The position numbers and the translations under genes were made by a program. Shown here piece after piece: positions 4,330 to 10,431 of a DNA stretch of 10,431 nt (its first letter is position 1; each line of letters opens with the position of its first letter). The notes beneath the pieces are model-generated. The model made no database searches. It worked only from the letters and a program-made list of their open reading frames with translations, and was not told where the DNA came from. The stretch is taken from contig CAIXQV010000423.1 of assembly GCA_903921605.1 (NCBI GenBank), forward strand, positions 1 to 10,431, in the 5' to 3' direction. The stretch comes from an uncultured Planctomycetaceae bacterium (GTDB taxonomy: Bacteria; Planctomycetota; Planctomycetia; Planctomycetales; Planctomycetaceae).

Positions 4330-7092
4330 ATGCTGTTCAAACGTCTTGGAGACATCACAGCGAAGCACGCTTTTCTGATTCTTGCAGCATGGGTCGCGCT
4401 GCTGGTGGTTTGCATTTCCACCGCGCCAAAATGGGAGGATGTCGTTCAAAACGGCGAGTTTGCGTTCCTGCCGGAAGACTCCCCCAGCCGTATTGCAACT
4501 GAAGGTTTTCGCGAAGCATTTCCCAATGACCTGCTGGCCAGTACGCTGGTTCTTTTGGTGCGTCGGGAAAGTTCTGATGGACTTCTGAAGTCCGACTACG
4601 ACTATCTGACGGCTCGAGTGATCCCGGAGATTCACAAGATTGCCCGACTCCCGATGCCTGATGAGCAGCTTGCTGCCGATGCGGGAGTTGAGCCAGCGAA
4701 CGCGGCTCCGACCGAAATCGCAAGCACTGAGAAGAATTCGCCTCCAAAAATTGTGCAGGGAATTACTTGGTTTGCGGATAAGAAGATTGGTGATCTTCTG
4801 ATCAGCGAAGACAAGCAGGCGACCACGATCGTTATGGGGCTCAGTACCGAGTTTCTCGATCAGCAAAACACAGATGTTGTGGATCAGGTCGAGAAGTTTG
4901 TGGAGCAGCTTTCCAGGACTCCCGCCGGAGAAGATACCTCTTTGCCCGCTGGTCTCGAAATTGCAATCAGTGGCAGCGCAACATTTGGTCGTGACATGAT
5001 TCGTGAAGCCAAGAACAGCGCGAAGTCGACCGAGAAATGGACCGTAATTCTGGTGGTGGGTTTGTTGATTCTGATCTACCGGGCTCCAGCTTTGGCGATG
5101 ATTCCGCTGATCACTGTTGCTGTTTCAACTGCTGTCTCGTTGACGTTGCTGTCGATGGCGGCGTCGGCCGGAATCATCAGTCTGTTCAACGGAATTGAAA
5201 CATATGTGACGGTGCTGATTTACGGGGCTGGTGTGGACTACTGTCTGTTTCTGATTGCTCGCTACCGTGAAGAAATTGACGGAGGCCAGACAATCGAAGA
5301 CGCCATCTCCGGAACACTTCAAAGGATCGGGGCTGCTCTGACAGCAAGTGCTGGTACGGTCATGTGCGGCATCGGAATGTTGGTCTTCGCCGAGTTCGGT
5401 AAGTTTCGACAGGCTGGTCTGGCGATCACGTTCGGTCTGGGTGTTTGTCTTCTTGCCGCTCTCACGCTGACGCCGGCAATTTTGCGGCTCATTGGCCGCT
5501 GGGCATTCTGGCCAAATGTCCCATCATTGGCTTCTCGCCGCGACGCCAGTTTCCCCAGCAGTTCAGACTTTGTGACTCGTCTGCAGAAAAAGAATCTGTT
5601 GACGGCTGGTTGGCACTGGATTGGCAGCCTGATCGAGCGACGTGCATGGGCTGCGTGGATTGGCAGCATGGCGATGATGCTGCCGTTTACTCTTGTGGGT
5701 ATCATCTACTTCGGCAATCTCAGCTATGGCCTGCTTTCTGAGCTGCCTGATACGGCCCGCAGCGTTTATGGCGCCGAGGCGGTTCAGAGACATTTCCCGG
5801 CCGGAGAAGTGGCCCCGTTGACGGTTCTCGTTGATGCTGGTTCTCGTGAATTCAGATTCCGAATTCAGCCCGCTGCTGATGCGAAAGATGCCAATACATG
5901 GCAAGTCGTCAGCCTGGATGAAGGCGGCGATGTTTTTGAAGCCGAGGGATTTGCTCCTGTTGCTGGGCAGAGTCTTGAATTCTCAATCCCCCGGAAATCA
6001 GCGATGTATTCCGGGACCGTGTCTGCCGACGGGAAAACTGTGGCTGGAAAGTGGACGCAGGATGATCGCGACTACGACCTGACGCTGGTTCAGGAAGATG
6101 GTGCCTGGTCCGGTAGTCTGTCCGCGCCGGTTGTGGACTTCAGCCCGATTCAGGGCGAGCCATTTGAGATGGTAACGGAGTTCACAAAGAGTCTTGTCGA
6201 CAAAAAGGATGAACTGGGACTCTACGCAGTGCGCTCGATGTATGCTCCGAAAGGTCAGCGAGAGCCAGGGAAAATGACATTTGCTGTTCGTCAGGCTGCG
6301 AAGAAACACGCTCGCGATTACTTTGTCAGTTCCGTTAATCCTGCAGTGACTCGAGTGGATCTGATTTTCAAGCAGGACCCGTTTTCTCGCGACAGTATCA
6401 GTGACTTCCGTAACCTGCGTGACAAGATTCATGCTCACCTTCCGGAAGGCCTGAAAAATGCTTCACTGTCCTTTGTTGGCAATACGGCTGACATCAGCGA
6501 CCTGAAGGACGTGACCGACTCTGACCAGATCAGAATCGATACCCTCGTCATGCTGGGTGTCTATTTGATCCTCGTGGTTCTGTTACGACGACCCGGCATT
6601 TGTGCCTACCTGATGTTCACAGTCTTCTATAGCTACCTCGCCACGCTGGGTATCACATATCTTGCATTCTGGGCGATGGATCCGCAGGGCTTTGCCGGGC
6701 TCGACTGGAAAGTGCCGATGTTCCTGTTCACGATCCTGATTGCTGTGGGTGAAGATTACAATATCTTCCTGATGGCTCGTATCGAGGAAGAAGAAAAGAT
6801 CCATGGTCCAGTGAAGGGAATCACCGTGGCATTGGAAAGAACAGGCAGCATTATCTCGAGCTGTGGAATCATTATGGCCGGTACGTTCTCTTCTCTGATG
6901 GCGGGCAGTTTGGTCGGAATGGATCAACTTGGTTTCGCACTGGCTTTGGGTGTTATGTTGGACACGTTTGTGATTCGCCCGATCATGGTTCCGTCTCTGC
7001 TGATGCTTTTGGCGACAGGGAAACTGGGAGTGTTCAGTCGACTCGCTGGCTATGAAAAAAAAACGGACGATGTGAAGTCACTCGCGGCCTGA
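4330..7092 (+). CDS. MMPL-family (RND superfamily) exporter with an extra periplasmic module
   Basis: A 920-residue inner-membrane transporter with the standard two-half RND layout. TM1 is at about 15-31, followed by a large periplasmic loop (about 32-236). Helices 2-6 span about 237-390 and TM7 about 438-462. A second periplasmic loop runs to about 736, and the last helices from 738. Both halves keep the Asp-Tyr pair used for proton relay in MmpL3-like proteins: GVDYCLFLIARYREE (Asp303-Tyr304) and GEDYNIFLMARIEEE (Asp809-Tyr810). Family members export lipids, glycolipids or hopanoids with the proton gradient; the substrate here is unknown. I start at the ATG at 4330 because the protein then opens with a typical MLFKRLGD terminus; a GTG at 4291 would add 13 residues without signal features or a ribosome site. 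The second loop holds an unusual ~100-residue beta-like segment (about 504-604). The stop is 4 bp before the glycosyltransferase start, indicating one operon. Confidence 0.92.
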   Translation: MLFKRLGDITAKHAFLILAAWVALLVVCISTAPKWEDVVQNGEFAFLPEDSPSRIATEGFREAFPNDLLASTLVLLVRRESSDGLLKSDYDYLTARVIPEIHKIARLPMPDEQLAADAGVEPANAAPTEIASTEKNSPPKIVQGITWFADKKIGDLLISEDKQATTIVMGLSTEFLDQQNTDVVDQVEKFVEQLSRTPAGEDTSLPAGLEIAISGSATFGRDMIREAKNSAKSTEKWTVILVVGLLILIYRAPALAMIPLITVAVSTAVSLTLLSMAASAGIISLFNGIETYVTVLIYGAGVDYCLFLIARYREEIDGGQTIEDAISGTLQRIGAALTASAGTVMCGIGMLVFAEFGKFRQAGLAITFGLGVCLLAALTLTPAILRLIGRWAFWPNVPSLASRRDASFPSSSDFVTRLQKKNLLTAGWHWIGSLIERRAWAAWIGSMAMMLPFTLVGIIYFGNLSYGLLSELPDTARSVYGAEAVQRHFPAGEVAPLTVLVDAGSREFRFRIQPAADAKDANTWQVVSLDEGGDVFEAEGFAPVAGQSLEFSIPRKSAMYSGTVSADGKTVAGKWTQDDRDYDLTLVQEDGAWSGSLSAPVVDFSPIQGEPFEMVTEFTKSLVDKKDELGLYAVRSMYAPKGQREPGKMTFAVRQAAKKHARDYFVSSVNPAVTRVDLIFKQDPFSRDSISDFRNLRDKIHAHLPEGLKNASLSFVGNTADISDLKDVTDSDQIRIDTLVMLGVYLILVVLLRRPGICAYLMFTVFYSYLATLGITYLAFWAMDPQGFAGLDWKVPMFLFTILIAVGEDYNIFLMARIEEEEKIHGPVKGITVALERTGSIISSCGIIMAGTFSSLMAGSLVGMDQLGFALALGVMLDTFVIRPIMVPSLLMLLATGKLGVFSRLAGYEKKTDDVKSLAA

Positions 7093-7096
7093 GCCT

Positions 7097-9112
7097 ATGA
7101 GTCGTCCCGAAGCTGCCCCTACAGATTCTTCTAGCTTCCGAAACTCCCTCGCTTACCGATCTGCGTTTGTTATTGTCGGCTGGTTGAGTAGTCTGTGCGT
7201 TTGTCTGCCGTTCGAGTGGTCTCGGTTGCAGGCCGCCATTGCCAGCCCTTCTGGTATATTGGGTTGGTTTGCGGACTGGAATCCGGACACGACCCTCCCG
7301 TTCCTGGTGCTGCTGACTCTTCCTGCAATTGTCTTCGCCGGAGTTCGTGGTGTACGGCCGCGAGTGATCTGGTTGCACTTGATAAAAGCTGCTGAAGCGA
7401 CTGATACGAAGGGGCTTACAAAACCGCCACGACGTTATTGGTTGATCACAGCGGGCATGTTTCTGGTTTCCTTCCTGTGCAGTGCTTCAATCGGCTGGCG
7501 CGAGATGCAGATTGGGATGTCCGCAACGCCGTCTGAACTTCCAGACACGGTACGGTTTGCACGACTGCCGCCGGCTTATCACGATGAGTTCAGCTATCTG
7601 CTGCAAACGCGGACGTTTCTTGCCGGACGCTTTTCGTGGCCGCCCATGATGGTGCGACCGGATCTCTTTCACCAGATCCACGTGCTGAATGAACCAACCA
7701 TAGCCAGCCGGTATTTTCCACTGACCGGTGCTTGGTTGGCTCCGTTCGTGGCGATCGACGTGCCGTGGCTGGGACAGTGGATCGCTGGGGCGCTTTCGTG
7801 TGTATTCTTTTTCCGCTGCCTCCTGAGGCTGCTTCCGTTAGGTTCCGCGATTGTGGGCGGACTATTGATCGCCGTCAGCCCCGGACTGGCCGTTTTTAGC
7901 AATTTGTTGTTAGCCCATCATGCCACGATGTTAGCCCTTTCCGTGTTCCTTTGGGCATTTCTCAGGTTGATAGCGTCAAATCGAACCGCAGATTGCTTCA
8001 TCGCAGGCGTTTCCCTCGCGCTCGCAATGTTGGGTCGTCCGATGACGGCAGCCGGATTTGCACTGCCTTTCGGAGTTTGGTTCGTTCTTAGTCTTCTACG
8101 CCGGCTGCTGCGCAAAGCTGTTTCTCCTGATGTTGAAGCAAGCCTGGGGCTCAGGCCTGTTCTCGCGATGGGTGGGCCGATCGTTCTTGGCCTTGTTGTG
8201 CTGGGGATCATGAATCAGTCCATTACCGGACACTGGAATCGATCGGCGTATCAGCATTACACTGACACCTGGACTCCGTCTCATCGTTTTGGATTCAACA
8301 ACGTTGAACTTGGCCAGCAGGTCGCCGGACCAAAAACGCTGAAAGCCTATGACCGCTGGGCGACCAACCTGACGCCAGGCAAGGCTGCTGAGAATCTATG
8401 GAATCGGACTGTCGCGAGCAGTCAGTGGTCATTGGGAATCACCGCACTTCTGTTCGCCATCATCTGCGCGATGCCTTCGTGTTGCCGTTGGTCGGGTGGT
8501 GACAATCGAATTGGTCTCGTGGGCCTGTCGATTGTTTCGATGCACCTTGTCCACATTCCATACTGGTATGATGGCATTATGCATTGGCATTATGTCTTCG
8601 AGACGGCACCTTTGTTATTGATGATGACGGCTGTCGGATTCAGAAATGCCGTGGACGTGATGCGTGTCCTCAGGATGAAAAAAGCCATGCGAGGCTGGAC
8701 GCTGGCACTTGTTGGTTCATGCCTGCTGCCAAACTGGGTGACGGCAGAATCGTTCTGGGGATCGTCGCGAGTTTCACTGGCCGTAAACGAACAGGCGTTT
8801 TCTCGGGTTCGGTTTGAGCTATTCAATCGGCTGGTGAACTCGCCTGGTATTCAGCACCCGTGTCTGATTCTGGTCGACGAACGGAACTCTGATCCTCAGT
8901 TAAGCTATATCATTAATCCTCCGGATCTGTCTGGTGATGTTCTGACCTGTCGACATCCTGGTTCTGCTGCGGAGATTGCTCAATTGTCGAAGGCGTTTCC
9001 ATCGCGCATGCTGTACGTATTTGATCCGGAGGCATTTCAGTTGACGAAGTCTCAGTTGTCGGCTCAGGCTGGCGATGCACCGGCCGCCACAGAAAAGGAG
9101 CCCCGACCATGA
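7097..9112 (+). CDS. GT-C fold membrane glycosyltransferase (PMT/ArnT-like, GT39-related)
   Basis: A 671-residue multi-pass membrane protein. After two N-terminal hydrophobic segments (about 22-38 and 67-83) and a cytoplasmic basic stretch, a third helix (about 114-132) leads into the first catalytic loop. There YHDEFSYLLQTRTFLAGR carries Asp163-Glu164, the acidic pair expected to act as base and metal ligand in GT-C enzymes. WPP, FHQIHV and ASRYFPLTGAWLAP follow in the order seen in this family. Further helices run to about 545, with GRPMTA (313-318) and WYDGIMHWHYVFETAPLLL (490-508), the counterpart of the G.RYY.EALP motif. The last ~125 residues form a soluble, probably periplasmic, domain. 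Such enzymes move a sugar from a polyprenyl-phosphate donor to a lipid, glycan or protein outside the membrane; donor and acceptor are unknown here. It starts 4 bp after the exporter stop and overlaps the rhomboid start by 4 bp, so it is the middle gene of an operon. Confidence 0.85.
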   Translation: MSRPEAAPTDSSSFRNSLAYRSAFVIVGWLSSLCVCLPFEWSRLQAAIASPSGILGWFADWNPDTTLPFLVLLTLPAIVFAGVRGVRPRVIWLHLIKAAEATDTKGLTKPPRRYWLITAGMFLVSFLCSASIGWREMQIGMSATPSELPDTVRFARLPPAYHDEFSYLLQTRTFLAGRFSWPPMMVRPDLFHQIHVLNEPTIASRYFPLTGAWLAPFVAIDVPWLGQWIAGALSCVFFFRCLLRLLPLGSAIVGGLLIAVSPGLAVFSNLLLAHHATMLALSVFLWAFLRLIASNRTADCFIAGVSLALAMLGRPMTAAGFALPFGVWFVLSLLRRLLRKAVSPDVEASLGLRPVLAMGGPIVLGLVVLGIMNQSITGHWNRSAYQHYTDTWTPSHRFGFNNVELGQQVAGPKTLKAYDRWATNLTPGKAAENLWNRTVASSQWSLGITALLFAIICAMPSCCRWSGGDNRIGLVGLSIVSMHLVHIPYWYDGIMHWHYVFETAPLLLMMTAVGFRNAVDVMRVLRMKKAMRGWTLALVGSCLLPNWVTAESFWGSSRVSLAVNEQAFSRVRFELFNRLVNSPGIQHPCLILVDERNSDPQLSYIINPPDLSGDVLTCRHPGSAAEIAQLSKAFPSRMLYVFDPEAFQLTKSQLSAQAGDAPAATEKEPRP

Positions 9113-9915
9113 TTCCATTGCGGGACAATATTCCGGCGCGAACAACCCCGGTTGTGAACTATGCGTTGATGATCGTGTGTGTCCTGGTGTTTCTCGTGCA
9201 ATCCGCAGACACGGACGGTACGTTCACGTTGCGTTTCAGCATGATTCCCCAGCGGATTACAAAACCTGATCAGCCGGTGTTGATTGAAGATCATCGAATC
9301 GTCAAGACGCCGTTCGGAACTCGCGAGGTCACCGTTCGCCACGAAGTGCCTCCGCTTGCGTTTCCGGCGTGGACAACGGCGATTACCTGCGTATTTCTGC
9401 ACGGAAGCTTCATGCACCTGCTTGGGAATATGTGGTTCCTGTATATCTTCGGGGACAATGTCGAAGATCGACTCGGCCACTGGGGCTATCTGCTCTTCTA
9501 CATGGGCTGTGGAATCGCCGCGAGCTTTGCGCACTATGTGTTTGAAGTGAACTCCGGAATTCCTACTCTGGGTGCGAGCGGTGCGATTGCCGGTGTGATG
9601 GGCGCGTATCTGGTGCTCTATCCTCATGCCAACGTCATGACTCTTGTTCCGCTGCTGTTTATCCTGCAGATGATGGTCATCCCGGCACCGATTTTTCTCG
9701 GGCTCTGGTTTGTGATGCAGCTGTTGCAGGGAACCTTTTCGATCGGTGCAACTGAGGCCGCCGGTGTTGCCTGGTGGGCTCACATCGGCGGCTTTGTCGC
9801 GGGCTTCATCGTCGCATGGTTGCTGAACAAAAGCGGGCAGACTCAACCACGAGTTCTCGTTGTGCGGCCCGGAACTGATCGACGTTTCGATCACATTCGT
9901 TTTCCATGGGACTGA
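9109..9915 (+). CDS. Rhomboid family intramembrane serine protease
   Basis: A 268-residue polytopic protein with the full rhomboid signature. The N-terminus MIPLRDNIPARTTPVVNYAL leads into TM1 (about 15-31). HGSFMHLLGNMWFLYIFGDNVED (His98, His103, Asn107) marks TM2, GASG at 155-158 carries the catalytic Ser157, and WWAHIGGF carries the catalytic His225. These form the Ser-His dyad that cuts single-pass membrane proteins within or near the bilayer. The L1 region between TM1 and TM2 (about 32-88) is long and polar, as in many bacterial members beginning MIPLRD. The start overlaps the glycosyltransferase stop as ATGA, and AAGGAG (9095-9100) lies 8 nt upstream, so translation is both coupled and independently primed. 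It is the last gene of the exporter/glycosyltransferase operon; its substrate cannot be told. The stop codon directly touches that of the convergent msrA. Confidence 0.95.
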   Translation: MIPLRDNIPARTTPVVNYALMIVCVLVFLVQSADTDGTFTLRFSMIPQRITKPDQPVLIEDHRIVKTPFGTREVTVRHEVPPLAFPAWTTAITCVFLHGSFMHLLGNMWFLYIFGDNVEDRLGHWGYLLFYMGCGIAASFAHYVFEVNSGIPTLGASGAIAGVMGAYLVLYPHANVMTLVPLLFILQMMVIPAPIFLGLWFVMQLLQGTFSIGATEAAGVAWWAHIGGFVAGFIVAWLLNKSGQTQPRVLVVRPGTDRRFDHIRFPWD

Positions 9916-10431
9916 TTATTCTTCCCCGTCCTTTTTGACCATTTCCTTGTATCGCTTCTGGAACTTGGCCACCTTGGGCCCCACCACAGCCGCGCAGTAA
10001 GGATTGTCAGGGTTCCGAGCAAAGTAGTCCTGATGATAGTCCTCGGCCGGATAGAATTTTTTCATCTCTTCGATCGTCGTGACAATCGGGTCGTCGAAGT
10101 CTCCTGACTTGTCGAGTTCAGCGATGACCTTTTTTGTTGCCTCCTTCTGGGCTTCATCATGGAAGAAGACCGAGGAGCGATACTGAGTTCCCACGTCGGC
10201 ACCCTGACGGTTCTTCGTCGTGGGATCATGAGTATGGAAGAAGACGTCCAGCAATTGATCGAAAGTCACTATTGAGGGATCGAATTCAATCTGAATCACT
10301 TCCGCGTGTCCGGTCAGCCCGGTGCAAATGTCTTTGTAGGTTGGATTTGGCTTCACGCCACCCGTGTACCCGCTGACAACCTTCAGAACTCCGCGACATT
10401 TCAAAAACACAGCTTCCGTACACCAGAAACA
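9916..10431 (-). CDS. msrA: Peptide-methionine (S)-S-oxide reductase MsrA, 5'-truncated by the window edge
   Basis: The minus strand is open from the right edge to the TAA at 9916-9918, giving 171 residues. The first residues visible are CFWCTE, the catalytic motif of MsrA (normally GCFW.E). The codon at 10429-10431 is therefore the catalytic cysteine itself and the start codon lies outside the window. A GTG at 10410 is not the real start, because it would remove this motif. Further family marks are [41 protein letters not shown] and the C-terminal [13 protein letters not shown], whose Cys is a candidate resolving cysteine together with the Cys in CFWC. The enzyme reduces methionine-S-sulfoxide in proteins or free methionine with thioredoxin-type electrons. 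A signal peptide could be present upstream, so location is undecided. It converges with the rhomboid gene with no bases between the two stop codons. Confidence 0.96.
   Translation of the reverse strand, partial: CFWCTEAVFLKCRGVLKVVSGYTGGVKPNPTYKDICTGLTGHAEVIQIEFDPSIVTFDQLLDVFFHTHDPTTKNRQGADVGTQYRSSVFFHDEAQKEATKKVIAELDKSGDFDDPIVTTIEEMKKFYPAEDYHQDYFARNPDNPYCAAVVGPKVAKFQKRYKEMVKKDGEE

Noticed and set aside
9064..9894. 276-codon minus-strand frame over the rhomboid gene
   Set aside because: It is antisense to a gene with complete catalytic motifs; its His/Arg/Gln-rich translation is an artefact of that gene's codons.

Overview
The window reads as an ordinary stretch of a planctomycete chromosome (phylum Planctomycetota). 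The basis is indirect. It has a capsule-export type secretin-like gene and a Cys-rich lipoprotein whose core (FKDGY...GGKGCQPTLPPRCYW...AWFDGYSHG) I remember from planctomycete genomes. It also has a DEFSYLL-type GT-C glycosyltransferase, moderate base composition, and several genes without a clear Shine-Dalgarno sequence. No taxonomic marker gene is present, so I do not name a genus. I found no mobile element, tRNA, rRNA or CRISPR array.

Left part, minus strand (read right to left). A TPR/HEAT-like lipoprotein (1635-2894) is followed by a strong hairpin, then a small Cys-rich lipoprotein (831-1457), then the first 235 residues of a polysaccharide biosynthesis/export protein (1-707) that runs off the left edge. 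All three have an N-terminal signal with a cysteine in a lipobox-like context, so this side is an envelope or exopolysaccharide-export neighbourhood.

Middle and right part, plus strand. A 387-bp region with no convincing gene separates the divergent halves. It is followed by an uncharacterised seven-TM protein (3282-4166), a 163-bp gap with two overlapping perfect palindromes, and then a tight three-gene operon. The operon is an MMPL/RND-type exporter (4330-7092), a GT-C membrane glycosyltransferase (7097-9112) and a rhomboid serine protease (9109-9915). The first two genes are 4 bp apart and the last two overlap by 4 bp (ATGA), which suggests coordinated expression in an envelope process: lipid or glycolipid export, lipid-linked glycosylation and intramembrane proteolysis. 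At the right edge a convergent msrA (methionine sulfoxide reductase A) ends exactly where the rhomboid gene ends and is cut at its catalytic cysteine codon.

The points most worth a second look are an apparent beta-rich module inside the second periplasmic loop of the MMPL exporter, the exporter/glycosyltransferase/rhomboid operon, and the two unexplained proteins (the Cys-rich lipoprotein and the seven-TM protein). I do not see clear evidence of a wholly new system.
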